DNA from: Streptomyces sp. LHD-70
Lineage (GTDB): Bacteria; Actinomycetota; Actinomycetes; Streptomycetales; Streptomycetaceae
Assembly (NCBI RefSeq): GCF_031157275.1
Contig: NZ_JAVIFW010000004.1
Coordinates: 1-51,770 of the forward strand
DNA: 51,770 nucleotides
Direction: 5' to 3'
Shown: piece after piece, positions 15,509 to 24,096 of the stretch
Position numbering within the stretch: the stretch's first letter is position 1
How the letters are laid out: each line of letters begins with the position of its first letter
Translations under genes and position numbers: made by a program
Notes under the pieces: model-generated
What the model was told of the DNA's origin: nothing
Database searches by the model: none
What the model saw: the letters and a program-made list of their open reading frames with translations, nothing else

Positions 15509-16285
15509 TCACACGCTGTACCCGCCGTCCACGGCCAAGGTCTGCCCCGTGATGAACCCGGCCCGGTCCGAGGCGAGGAACGCCACCGCCTCGGCGATGT
15601 CCTGCGCGCGGCCGAAGCGGCGCAACGGGATGTTGCGCCGCGTCACCGCAAGGGCCTCCTCGTCCAGTTCGCCGCTGTCGATGAGCCGGGCCGCGATCCC
15701 GTCGGTGAGCATCCCCGGGCCGACGCAGTTGACCCGCACCCCGTAACGCCCCTCCTCCGCCGCGAGCGCCCGCGCGACCGCCTCCACCGCACCCTTGGTC
15801 CCCGTGGAGAGCCCGTCGCGGACGGGGAATCGGCTGGTGGCGGCCGTCGTGACCGCGACCAGAGTGCCGCTGCTCGCGCGCAGGGCGGGCAGCGCGGGGT
15901 GGACCAGCTGGTAGAACGCCGCGGCGTCCGCGTGCAGTTGCTCCCGGTAGCGGGCGGGCGGGACCTGGCTGAGGTGCACCATCGGCACGTGCGGTCCGGC
16001 CGCGTACACCACGGTGTGCAGTCCGTCGTGCCCGCCCGCCGCCTCGTCGACCGCCCCCGCGGCCGCCGCCTCGTCCGCCAAGTCCGCCCGCAGTGCGCGC
16101 ACATGGAGCCCTTCGGCGGCCAGTTCGGAGACCAGCCGGTGCGCGGCGACCTCGCTGCTGCGGTACGTGAACACCACCTCGCTGCCGCGCCGCGCCAACG
16201 TACGCACGATCGCCGCGCCGATCCCGCCGGTGCCGCCCGCGACCAGGGCGGCGCCCTTGCGGCCGGAGAAATCCTCGACGCTCAT
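15509..16285 (-). CDS. Divergent SDR-fold protein lacking the catalytic Ser and Tyr
   Basis: A 258-residue protein with the SDR cofactor motif GGTGGIG (residues 17-23) and the usual C-terminal FITGQTLAVDGGYSV. At the active site the YxxxK motif reads S160-T-G-T-K164, so the catalytic Tyr is Ser. The position of the catalytic Ser (147) is Thr, and the NNAG motif is replaced by YAAG. The lysine is kept. Cofactor binding is likely, but classical proton-relay catalysis is not. It could use another mechanism or act as a non-catalytic or regulatory member. It lies upstream of marR on the same strand. Confidence 0.85.
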   Translation of the reverse strand: MSVEDFSGRKGAALVAGGTGGIGAAIVRTLARRGSEVVFTYRSSEVAAHRLVSELAAEGLHVRALRADLADEAAAAGAVDEAAGGHDGLHTVVYAAGPHVPMVHLSQVPPARYREQLHADAAAFYQLVHPALPALRASSGTLVAVTTAATSRFPVRDGLSTGTKGAVEAVARALAAEEGRYGVRVNCVGPGMLTDGIAARLIDSGELDEEALAVTRRNIPLRRFGRAQDIAEAVAFLASDRAGFITGQTLAVDGGYSV

Positions 16286-16664
16286 CGGACCTTCATCGGC
16301 GGTGCCGCCTTCCCTTCGGGGTCCACCAGAATGCGGGAAGGTGGTCTGGACAACAAGAGTGAGTTCCCGTCAGAAACCGTCCCCAGCAGGGATGTTGTGT
16401 GGGAGGAGGCCCGTGGTTCGAACGCCGAGTTGGGGTCGTCGTACGTCCGTGGAGGGGGCTGAGGCCTCATCCGTCACGCCGGGCAAGGCAGTGACCGTCC
16501 CCCGCCGTACGGGCCACCGCATTATCCCGGCACCGTACAAGACCGGCCACCGCTCCCACGCCCCCTGACCAGGCCCGTACCGTACGGCGTTGCGTCTGCG
16601 GCCCGGGCGGGCGAGGGTCGAGGGGAGGGACGAGCCGAGCCGGAACGCGAGCAGGAGGAACTTC
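16286..16664. other. Intergenic region between divergent SDR-fold and aldehyde dehydrogenase genes
   Basis: This 379-bp gap must hold the promoters of both divergent genes. The least GC-rich part is about 16340-16400. AGGAGGA before 16665 is the ribosome binding site of the dehydrogenase. I found no convincing operator or small gene. Confidence 0.4.
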
Positions 16665-18056
16665 ATGCCCATCGCCACCGTCAACCCCGCCACGGGCGAG
16701 ACGCACCGGACGTTCGAGGCGCTCACCCCCGAGGAGGTGGAGCGACGGCTCGCCACGGCCGAAGCCGCGTACCGCGAGCACCGCCTCACCTCCTTCGCCG
16801 ACCGGAAGGCGCTCCTGGAGCGCGCGGCGGACCTCCTGGAGGCGGACGCGGAGGACGTGGCCCGCACCATGACCCTGGAGATGGGCAAACCCCTCAAGGC
16901 GGCCCGCGCGGAGGCCGCGAAGTGCGTGAAGGCGATGCGCTGGTACGCGGCCAACGCCGAGTCGCTGCTCGCGGACGAGAAGCCGGAGACACGGGACGTC
17001 GAGGACTCGGGCGCCGTCCGCGCCGTCGTCCGCTACCGCCCCATCGGCCCCGTCCTCGCCGTGATGCCGTGGAACTTCCCGCTGTGGCAGGTCGTACGGT
17101 TCGCCGCCCCGGCCCTGATGGCGGGCAACGTCGGACTGCTCAAGCACGCGTCGAACGTCCCGCAGACCGCCCTCTACCTGGAGGAACTCTTCCGGCGAGC
17201 CGGATATCCCGAGGGCTGCTTCCAGACGCTCCTGGTCGGCTCGGGCGCCGTCGAGGGCATCCTGCGCGACGCACGCGTGGCCGCCGCGACCCTGACCGGC
17301 AGCGAACCCGCGGGCCGTGCCGTCGCCTCGGTCGCCGGTGACGAGGTGAAGAAGACCGTCCTCGAACTGGGCGGCAGCGACCCGTACGTGGTGCTCCCCA
17401 GCGCGGACGTCGACAAGGCGGCGAAGACGGCGGTCACCGCGCGCGTGCAGAACAACGGCCAGTCCTGCATCGCCGCGAAGCGGTTCATCGTGCACGCCGA
17501 CGTCCACGACGCCTTCCGGGACCGATTCGTCGCCGGAATGCGGGAGTTGACCGTCGGCGACCCGATGTCCGAGGACACCGACGTCGGCCCGCTCTCCTCC
17601 GAGCAGGGCCGCAAGGACCTGGAGGAGCTCGTCGACGACGCGGTCGCCAAGGGCGCCACCGTGCTGTGCGGCGGCAGCCGCCCCGACCAGCAGGACCGCG
17701 GCTGGTTCTACACCCCCACCGTCCTCACCGACATCACCGAGGAGATGCGCATCCACCGCGAGGAGGCCTTCGGCCCGGTCGCCACCCTCTACCGCGTGGA
17801 GAGCCTCGACGAGGCCGTCGCCCTCGCCAACGACACCCCGTTCGGCCTGAGCTCCAACGTCTGGACCCGCGACGAGGACGACATCGCCCGCTGCGTACGG
17901 GACATCCAGGCGGGCGGCGTCTTCCTCAACGGCATGACGGCCTCCCATCCCGGCCTCCCCTTCGGCGGCGCCAAACGCTCCGGATACGGCAGGGAGTTGG
18001 CGGGGGAGGGCATCCGCGAGTTCTGCAACGCGACGACGGTCTGGTACGGGGGGTAG
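16665..18056 (+). CDS. NAD(P)-dependent aldehyde dehydrogenase (succinate-semialdehyde dehydrogenase type)
   Basis: A 463-residue aldehyde dehydrogenase that oxidises an aldehyde to its acid. The fold begins without an N-terminal extension at IATVNPATGE. The cofactor region is VMPWNFPLWQ, the catalytic Glu is E234 in VLELGGSDP, and the catalytic Cys is C268 in NNGQSCIAAKR. The C-terminus has GLPFGGAKRSGYGREL. The short length and these motifs match the GabD/YneI succinate-semialdehyde group. AGGAGGA lies just upstream of the ATG. The 3' end overlaps the decayed C-terminus of the convergent MFS gene on the other strand. Confidence 0.92.
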   Translation: MPIATVNPATGETHRTFEALTPEEVERRLATAEAAYREHRLTSFADRKALLERAADLLEADAEDVARTMTLEMGKPLKAARAEAAKCVKAMRWYAANAESLLADEKPETRDVEDSGAVRAVVRYRPIGPVLAVMPWNFPLWQVVRFAAPALMAGNVGLLKHASNVPQTALYLEELFRRAGYPEGCFQTLLVGSGAVEGILRDARVAAATLTGSEPAGRAVASVAGDEVKKTVLELGGSDPYVVLPSADVDKAAKTAVTARVQNNGQSCIAAKRFIVHADVHDAFRDRFVAGMRELTVGDPMSEDTDVGPLSSEQGRKDLEELVDDAVAKGATVLCGGSRPDQQDRGWFYTPTVLTDITEEMRIHREEAFGPVATLYRVESLDEAVALANDTPFGLSSNVWTRDEDDIARCVRDIQAGGVFLNGMTASHPGLPFGGAKRSGYGRELAGEGIREFCNATTVWYGG

Positions 18057-19447
18057 GGCGCGGCCGGGTTGTTCCCCCGGAGCGGGGCAGCAGCAGCGGT
18101 GTGGCCAGGAGGAGGAGTCCGGCCAGGGCGAGGGCTGTGCGGGTGCCGGTCAGCGCGGCGATCAGGCCCCAGAGTGCGGTGAGCGCGGCCGTCGTGACCT
18201 TCACGGAGATCGACCAGGCCGACAGGGTGCGCGCCACGCGGTCGTCGGGCGTGTGCTCCAGTCGGTGGGTGGCCTGGACCGGGGTGAACACGGCCGCGCA
18301 GGTGATCAGGCCCAGCTCGACGGCCAGGACGAGGACTAGGCCCTGTCTTCAATCTCCCGTCTGCCCCGCGACGCCATGCACGCACTCTCGCCGCACCGGG
18401 CGAAGACCCAAGTAGCTCCGCTACGAGGGCCTGCGCCCGGCACGCCGAGAGCACGCACCTGACGCCGCGGGGCCGCCCTTCGGGCGACGACGGGAGATTG
18501 AAGACAGGGCCTAGCCCGCCGGTGCCGGGGCCCACGAACGCCAGGCCGATCGACCAGCAGGCGCGCAGCGTCCCCGCCGTACGCAGGACGCGGTGCCGGC
18601 CGAAGCGCGCGACGAGCGGCCGGGCCAGGCGCGAGCCGACGAGACCGCCTACGCAGGGCAGCGCGAAGGCGAGCGCGTACTGCCAGGGGGCGAAGCCGAG
18701 CGGGCCGAGCAGGAGTACGGCGAGCGGCGGGTGCATGGCCATGATCAGACCGTTGACCAGGGCGGTGTTGAAGAACAGCGGGCGCAGTGCCGGACTGCCG
18801 AGGATCGTGCGCCAGCCGTCGAGCAGGTCGCCGCGCCGCAGCCGTGCCGGAGCGCCGGTCCCCGCCGGGTGCGGTTCGTCGCCGCCGATGGCCCGGACCC
18901 CGACCGCCGAGAGGAGATGGCTGACAGCGTTGGCGGCCACGGTCACCACGGGCCCGGCCATCCCGACGAGGGCGCCGCCGAGCGGCGGCGCGAGCACCGT
19001 CGCCGTCCAGGTGGTCGACTCGAACCGGCTGTTGGCCACCAGGAGCTGGTCCCGCTCCACCAGCGACTTGAGGCAGGCACCGGCCGCCGCCGTGAACGTG
19101 ATGTCCGCCGCCGCGACCACCACCGACACCAGCAGCAACTGCCCGAAACCGAGCCCGCCGAGGACATACGCGGCGGGGATGCTCAACAGCGCCGCACACC
19201 GTACGAGATCCATGGCGATCATCACGGGACGCTTGCGCCGCAGATCCACCCACGGCCCGAGCGGCAACGCCACCACGGCCCCGACGAGCAGACCGGCGGA
19301 GGCGAGCAGCGACACCTGCGTCGGCCCCGCGTCGAGCACCGTCACGGCGATCAGCGGGAACGCGTCGAAGGCCAGCCACGTCCCGAACGTGCTGGCCCCG
19401 TACGCCGCCCACAGCCACCCGAAGCCCCGGCCCAGCCTGCCTTGCAC
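17926..19447 (-). pseudogene. MFS exporter gene interrupted by a MITE
   Basis: A major facilitator superfamily transporter, probably a drug-type exporter with 12 helices. It starts at the GTG at 19447 (GAGGT-like ribosome binding site upstream). The N-terminal part runs to FVGPGTGGL. There a 173-bp element interrupts the frame, and the C-terminal helices (LAVELGLITCAAVFTPVQA and on) continue in another frame. Removing the element and one target duplication (175 bp in all) restores one 448-codon frame across the junction (GTGGLVLVLAVELG). The stop at 17926 lies antisense within the aldehyde dehydrogenase gene. The protein as sequenced would be truncated after about ten helices. Confidence 0.88.
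18339..18511. mobile_element. 173-bp MITE with 23-bp perfect terminal inverted repeats
   Basis: The left end GGCCCTGTCTTCAATCTCCC (18339 onward) is matched by its exact complement ending at 18511; the perfect arms are 23 bp. The inner sequence is also partly self-complementary, so the element could fold almost end to end. It encodes no protein. It is flanked by TA on both sides (18337-18338 and 18512-18513); read as CTAG with the ends one base further in, the result is the same. It is probably mobilised by an IS5- or IS630-type transposase elsewhere (inference). Confidence 0.9.
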
Positions 19448-19566
19448 GTCCCCGAACCTCTCACCGCCGCCCTCGAAGCCAGCGATCGTACGGCATCGCA
19501 AAGCGGCGCCGGGCGGGCCGAGAAGCTCAGCCCGCCCGGCGCCTCAGGGCCTTCGGCTCCTTCGGC

Positions 19567-20868
19567 TCAGACCAGCTCGCCGTCGCGCGCCACGACCCGG
19601 CCGCCGTGCACGACCAGGTCGCGCTGCGGCATGTCCACCACGACCTGCGGCGCGCCCTCGCCCTTGACGAGGACGAAGTCCGCGGGCGCACCGGGCTTCA
19701 GGTCGGCGCGGTCAAGCCTCATGACGTCCGAGCCGCCGTGCGCGGCCACGTCGTACACATGGTTCAGCTCGTCGTCCAGGCGGACGTCGGTGACCCAGCC
19801 GAGGATGTGCGCGCGGTGCAGCATGTCGGCGTTGCCGAACGGGCTCCACGAGTCCCGCACCCCGTCCGAGCCGAGGCCGACGCGCACGCCGTGCTCCTGC
19901 AGCTTGCCGACGGGCAGGACGAGCGACTCGTTCGGGGCGACCGTCGTCAGGGAGATGTCCAGATCGCTCAAGTCCGCTGCCATCGTGCCGAGTTCGGCGT
20001 CGGACAGGCCCGGCAGGCAGAAGACATGACTGACCGTCACCTTGCCGCGCAGGGACAGCGCCCGGGTCCGCTCGATGATCGCCCGCATCACCTCAAGCCC
20101 CTTCTCGTCCCGGTCGTGCAAGTGGATGTCGACGCCCACGCCGTGCCGGTCCGCGAGACCGAAGACCAGGTCGAGCTGCTCGTCCATCGCGTGGTCGAAG
20201 CTGATCGGGTCGATGCCGCCGACGAAGTCGATCTGTCCGCCGCGCGCCGCCTCCTCAAGCAGCTCCGCCGTACCGGGCGTACGCACCACACCGTGCTGCG
20301 GGAACGCCACGATCTGCACGTCGAGCGCGTGCTTCAGCTTCCCGCGGGCGTCGGCCACACCCTCCACACCGGCCAGGTCGTACGCGGGCGCCACGTCCAC
20401 ATGGGCGCGCATGGCGCGGGTGCCACGGGTCACGGCGTGCGCCATCAGGCCGTACGCACGCTCGCCCACCGGGCGCTTCTGGCTCTTGAACAGCTCGACG
20501 TCCTGCTCGCAGTACTCGGCGATGCTGCTCGCCGGCTTGCGCGAGACCCAGTCGCCGCCCCACGACGTCTTGTCCGGGTGGATATGCGCGTCCACCAGGG
20601 ACGGCAGGGCGACCCGCCCGCCCCCGTCGACGACACGCGCGCCGCGCGGGGCCGGTCCTTCGACGATCCGGCCGTCGACGACGGTCAGGTCCACCGCTTC
20701 GGCCGCACCGAACGGGCGCACGTCGCGGAACACCACGGCCCGGCTCGGGCGGTCGTCGTGCCGCTCCCGGGGAGCGGCGGACGTGGAAGCGCCGGACGAC
20801 AGCGCGGTGGCGGTACCGGCCATGGCGGCGGCGCCGACGATCATGCCGCGACGGGACAGAGGCGTCAT
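19567..20868 (-). CDS. Tat-exported amidohydrolase, cytosine-deaminase-like
   Basis: A 433-residue metal-dependent amidohydrolase. A twin-arginine signal (LSRRGMIVGAAAMAGTATAL) directs export of the folded enzyme. The barrel starts with the metal-binding DAHIHPDKT. Further conserved residues are the VDIHLHDRDE segment, SHVFCLPGL, and GLGSDGVRDSWSPFG with the active-site Asp. This pattern matches the CodA/cytosine deaminase branch, which removes amino groups from cyclic amidines, though the exported location is unusual for pyrimidine salvage. It follows the second amidohydrolase with an 79-bp gap on the same strand, so the two are probably co-transcribed. Confidence 0.9.
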   Translation of the reverse strand: MTPLSRRGMIVGAAAMAGTATALSSGASTSAAPRERHDDRPSRAVVFRDVRPFGAAEAVDLTVVDGRIVEGPAPRGARVVDGGGRVALPSLVDAHIHPDKTSWGGDWVSRKPASSIAEYCEQDVELFKSQKRPVGERAYGLMAHAVTRGTRAMRAHVDVAPAYDLAGVEGVADARGKLKHALDVQIVAFPQHGVVRTPGTAELLEEAARGGQIDFVGGIDPISFDHAMDEQLDLVFGLADRHGVGVDIHLHDRDEKGLEVMRAIIERTRALSLRGKVTVSHVFCLPGLSDAELGTMAADLSDLDISLTTVAPNESLVLPVGKLQEHGVRVGLGSDGVRDSWSPFGNADMLHRAHILGWVTDVRLDDELNHVYDVAAHGGSDVMRLDRADLKPGAPADFVLVKGEGAPQVVVDMPQRDLVVHGGRVVARDGELV

Positions 20869-20947
20869 GGGGTTCTCCTTCGGGATCGGGCGAGGACATG
20901 TACGCGACGCAGGGCTGCACGGGCGTGCAGCCGTACGGGAGGAGAGG

Positions 20948-22243
20948 TCAGAGCGCGACGCCCGAACGGACCACGCGCTTCGGCGACTTGAGGACCGTCA
21001 CGTCGGCCAGCGGGTCGCCGTCCACGAGCACCACGTCACCGGCGTAGCCACGCGCGAGGCGGCCGGCCTTGCCCTCCAGGCCGAGGAGCTTCGCGGCACC
21101 GGTGGTGGCGGTGCGGATCGCGTCGAGCGCGGGCAGCCCGGCCGCACGCATCAGCTCCACCTCGCGGCCGATCGGGTCGACCTCGCCACCGGAGGAGTCG
21201 GTGCCCGCGGCGAGCGGCACACCCAGCTCGTGCGCGGCGAGCGCCCTCTTCTTGGCGTCCGCCAGGAACGTGCGGCCACGCTCGGCGAGGATCGGGTCGG
21301 GGGAGTCGACCATGCCCGCCATCGCGGTCAGGGTCGGCGTGAAGCAGGTGCCCCGGCGCTTCATCTCGTGCAGGGTGCGCTCGCCGATGTACGCGCCGTG
21401 CTCGATGGACCGCACACCCGCCATCACCGCGTCGTGGCAGCCCTTCTCGCTGTAGCTGTGGCACAGCACGCCCTTGCCGCCGCGCCGCGCCGCCGCGACC
21501 ACGGCCGACAGCTGCTCGCGGTCGTACACCTGGGCCATCGGGTCCTGTTCCGGCAGTCCGGCGCGCTCGTTGACACGGGTCTTGATCACGTCGGCGCCGC
21601 GGGCCAGGTTGACCTCCACGACGCGGCGCAGCGCCTCGGGGGAGCGGACGCCGTCCTTCAGCCTGGCCAGCGGGGTGAGGTCGGGGTCGGCGAGGATCGT
21701 GTCGCCCAGGTCGGGCGAGACGAAGACACCGGCGGCCCGCAGCCGCGGCGCCAGCTGCGGCGCCTGCCGCGCCAACTCCCGTACGGCGACGTCCTGGTAG
21801 AAGTTGGTCGAACCGCTGCGCGCGCTGGTGGCGCCCTTGAGGACGGCCTCGCGCGCCTCCTTCGCGGTGTTCAGGTGGATGTGCGCGTCGACGAGCCCGG
21901 GCAGGATCCAGCGGCCGTGCGCGTCGAGCGTCTCGATCCCGTCGGGGACGTGCGTACGGCTGCGCGCACCGGCGGCCCGCACCACACCGTCGACGATGAC
22001 GACCACCGCGTCCTCGGTGACCTCTCCGGTCGCCGGGTCGAGCAGCGTGCCGCCCTCGACGACCAGGTCACCCGTCGTGCCGCGGCCGGTGCCGGGTGCG
22101 CGCCCCGGACGGTCGGCGGCAGCCGCGGTGGCGGGCCCGGCGGCGGCCAGCGCGGCCGTGGTGCCGGCGAGCGCCGCGGCACCCGCGAGGATGCCGCGCC
22201 GGGTCAGCCGGGACGAGGGGGGCGGGGTGTTCTCGACGCACAT
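20948..22243 (-). CDS. Tat-exported amidohydrolase, imidazolonepropionase/prolidase-like
   Basis: A 431-residue metal-dependent hydrolase with a twin-arginine signal (LTRRGILAGAAALAGTTAAL). The metal motif is LVDAHIHLN. The lysine in VIKTRVNERAG may be the bridging carbamylated residue. CHSYSE, SIEHGAY and the Asp in AAGTDSSGGE follow as expected. This is the imidazolonepropionase-like or Xaa-Pro dipeptidase-like branch. Two GTATAC palindromes lie in its promoter region, and a GntR gene lies upstream on the same strand, suggesting regulated secretion of both amidohydrolases. The substrate is unknown. Confidence 0.9.
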   Translation of the reverse strand: MCVENTPPPSSRLTRRGILAGAAALAGTTAALAAAGPATAAAADRPGRAPGTGRGTTGDLVVEGGTLLDPATGEVTEDAVVVIVDGVVRAAGARSRTHVPDGIETLDAHGRWILPGLVDAHIHLNTAKEAREAVLKGATSARSGSTNFYQDVAVRELARQAPQLAPRLRAAGVFVSPDLGDTILADPDLTPLARLKDGVRSPEALRRVVEVNLARGADVIKTRVNERAGLPEQDPMAQVYDREQLSAVVAAARRGGKGVLCHSYSEKGCHDAVMAGVRSIEHGAYIGERTLHEMKRRGTCFTPTLTAMAGMVDSPDPILAERGRTFLADAKKRALAAHELGVPLAAGTDSSGGEVDPIGREVELMRAAGLPALDAIRTATTGAAKLLGLEGKAGRLARGYAGDVVLVDGDPLADVTVLKSPKRVVRSGVAL

Positions 22244-22326
22244 GGGTGGCTCCAGGACGGGTGAGCGGGCGGTCGTACGGACGTATCGGCGTACGACGGG
22301 AGCGGAGGGACCGCGTCCGCCATTTT

Positions 22327-22429
22327 GTATACCGAGCCCGGCCGCTCCGCAAGGAGTCGTCCAGCGATTAGGCGTTGCTGTGCGTGGATTGTCGGAAAGA
22401 TCCGAGAGGTTCAGGGGTCCTGGTATACC
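22327..22429. promoter_or_regulatory. Two GTATAC-centred operator candidates
   Basis: TTGTATACCG (GTATAC at 22327-22332) and TGGTATACCG (palindrome GGTATACC at 22422-22429) flank the roughly 100-bp promoter region between the GntR gene and the first amidohydrolase. FadR-subfamily GntR proteins recognise palindromes of this GT-N-AC form. On the minus strand the first site overlaps a TATACA that could be a -10 box. Confidence 0.65.
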
Positions 22430-22436
22430 GCTGGGC

Positions 22437-23114
22437 TCAGGACTCGTCCTCGAACAGCGACCGCAGCGCCACGGCCCGGCTGTCCCGTACGTGCAGGAGC
22501 GTGCTCGCCGCCGCCGTCTCCTCGTCGCCCGCCGCGATGTGCCGGAAGATCAGGTGGTGCTGGGCCCGCATGTGGTCCGGTTCGGCGCGCATCCCGAAGA
22601 GCAACTGCAGCTGCCAGCTCAGCTGTTCCATCATCCGCTCGAGCAGCGGATTGCCGGCCAGGGCGACGATGCCCTCGTGGAACGCGGTGTGCGCGGCCAC
22701 CTCACGCGCCCCGTCGTCGGACCGCGAGGCGGTGTCCGCGTGTTCGAGGGTGCTGCGCAGCCGCGCGAGACCGGCCGCCTCGCCGGGCGCGTGCTCGGCC
22801 ACCCGCCGCGCCGCGAGCCGCGAGGCCTGTACGGCGAGGGGCTCCCACACCTCGTACAGGTGCTGGACGTCGCCGCGCTCCAGGCGCCGCACCCGCACTC
22901 CGCTGTGCGGCAGCAGTTCGAGCAGGCCCTCGGCGACGAGCGCGCGCAGCGCCTCCCGGACGGGCACGCGGGACATCTGCAGCTCTTCGGCGATCTCCCG
23001 CTCGACGAGCCGTGAACCCAGCGCGTACCGCCGGTCGACGATGCGGTCACGGACCGCCTCGCGCGCCTGGGCGCTCAACGACATCCGCTCCGTACCACCC
23101 GCACTGCTCGTCAC
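22437..23114 (-). CDS. GntR-family regulator, FadR/FCD subfamily
   Basis: A 225-residue transcription factor. The winged helix at about residues 20-80 reads AREAVRDRIVDRRYALGSRL, then the recognition part SRVPVREALRALVAEGLLE. A C-terminal all-helical FCD domain with the metal- or ligand-binding histidines (HTAFHEGIV, HHLIFRHI) follows. The GTG at 23114 is used; the in-frame ATG at 23084 with GGAG upstream is an equal alternative. It precedes the two secreted amidohydrolases on the same strand, and GTATAC palindromes lie right after its stop, so it is probably their local regulator, sensing a carboxylate. Confidence 0.9.
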   Translation of the reverse strand: MTSSAGGTERMSLSAQAREAVRDRIVDRRYALGSRLVEREIAEELQMSRVPVREALRALVAEGLLELLPHSGVRVRRLERGDVQHLYEVWEPLAVQASRLAARRVAEHAPGEAAGLARLRSTLEHADTASRSDDGAREVAAHTAFHEGIVALAGNPLLERMMEQLSWQLQLLFGMRAEPDHMRAQHHLIFRHIAAGDEETAAASTLLHVRDSRAVALRSLFEDES

Positions 23115-23175
23115 CGCATCGTCCCTACGTTCACCTGTCGGCCCCGCAGTGGAGGATACGGCGCGGCCGACCGCA

Positions 23176-23205
23176 CCCGGCCCTGCGTCACCCGGCCCTG
23201 CGTCA
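23176..23205. repeat. 15-bp tandem duplication covering a stop codon
   Basis: CCCGGCCCTGCGTCA occurs at 23176-23190 and again at 23191-23205. The second copy contains the stop codon of the minus-strand gene starting at 23955. The 15-bp period puts an identical in-frame TGA five codons downstream. Confidence 0.8.
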
Positions 23206-23955
23206 CCCGGCATCGGCGGCCGGGGCCGGGGCAGGCGCGGGGCGCAGTGCGGCCTCGGTGACGTCGGCGGCCAGCTCGACGACGTCCGGCCCGTACGCCT
23301 CGGGGTTGACGACCTTCAGCATCAGGCAGAACGGACCGGTGCCGTACTTGCGGATCAGGCTCCCGTGGTTGCGGGCGAGATAGCGCACCGCCGCGTGGTT
23401 GGTGTTGGAGTGCTGCCCGGAGGCGAGGAAGACGGGGCGGGCGTCCGGGGCGGACCGGCCGCCGGTGAGCCGGGCAAGCAGGACGTACTCGCTGGCGCCG
23501 CGCTCCCAGCGGTAGGGACGGCCGCCCACCCGTATCGCACCGCGGTCGGGGCCGCGGTCCGCCTCCGTGTCGACCTCGACGCCGGGGAGCAGCGTGCGCA
23601 GATGCGCGGCCATCCGCTGGTTGGAGACGGGGCCGCCGATGCAGAACTCCGTGTGCTCCCCGAAGCCCTGCCGCATCGCGTCGTGCGCGACGATCTGCGC
23701 CTTCGCCCCGCAGTCCTTGATCAGCGCGTACAGCTCGAGCAGCGCGAACACGTCCCGCCGCGCGACCGTCCAACCCCCGCTGCCCGCCGACTCGTTGACG
23801 ACGAGGAGGCACTCGGAGTTCTCGGGCAGCCCGAAGAAGCGCTGTTTGCGCCGCAGCCTGCGGCGCCACAGGTACGTACGGGCGAACCACCCGAGGGCCG
23901 TGGCGACCCCGGTGGCGATCACCCCGAGCACGATGTTGCGCACGTCGTCGTTCAT
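23203..23955 (-). CDS. Unrecognised membrane-anchored protein with a Rossmann-like sensor-type domain
   Basis: A 250-residue protein. One N-terminal membrane helix (residues 6-24, IVLGVIATGVATALGWFAR) is followed by a strongly basic stop (WRRRLRRKQRFF). A soluble alpha/beta domain then has glycine-rich loops: LLVVNESAG, EFCIGGPVSNQRM, VFLASGQHSNTNHAAVRYL and LMLKVVNPEAYGPDVVEL. The alternation of strands and loops looks like a nucleotide- or ligand-binding fold. I recall similar proteins as conserved in Streptomyces without a known function. The ATG at 23955 was chosen because it starts just before the helix. Upstream in-frame codons are repeat-rich and not coding-like. Function unknown. Confidence 0.78.
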   Translation of the reverse strand: MNDDVRNIVLGVIATGVATALGWFARTYLWRRRLRRKQRFFGLPENSECLLVVNESAGSGGWTVARRDVFALLELYALIKDCGAKAQIVAHDAMRQGFGEHTEFCIGGPVSNQRMAAHLRTLLPGVEVDTEADRGPDRGAIRVGGRPYRWERGASEYVLLARLTGGRSAPDARPVFLASGQHSNTNHAAVRYLARNHGSLIRKYGTGPFCLMLKVVNPEAYGPDVVELAADVTEAALRPAPAPAPAADAG

Positions 23956-24045
23956 GCTTCGCGATCGTACGGGCCACCACTGACAGTCCGTACCGGGCAA
24001 GGGAGTTGCGGTCCCAGCACGGCGCGCGGGCCCGGCCGACGGTAC

Positions 24046-24089
24046 CGGTCCGTGCGGCACCGGCCCGTGCGGCACCGGCCCGTGCGGCG
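24046..24089. repeat. 15-bp tandem repeat, about three copies
   Basis: The unit CCCGTGCGGCACCGG recurs with a 15-bp period. It lies between the stop of the fructosamine-kinase-like gene (24097) and the start of the unknown membrane protein. Confidence 0.8.
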
Positions 24090-24096
24090 ATGCGTC

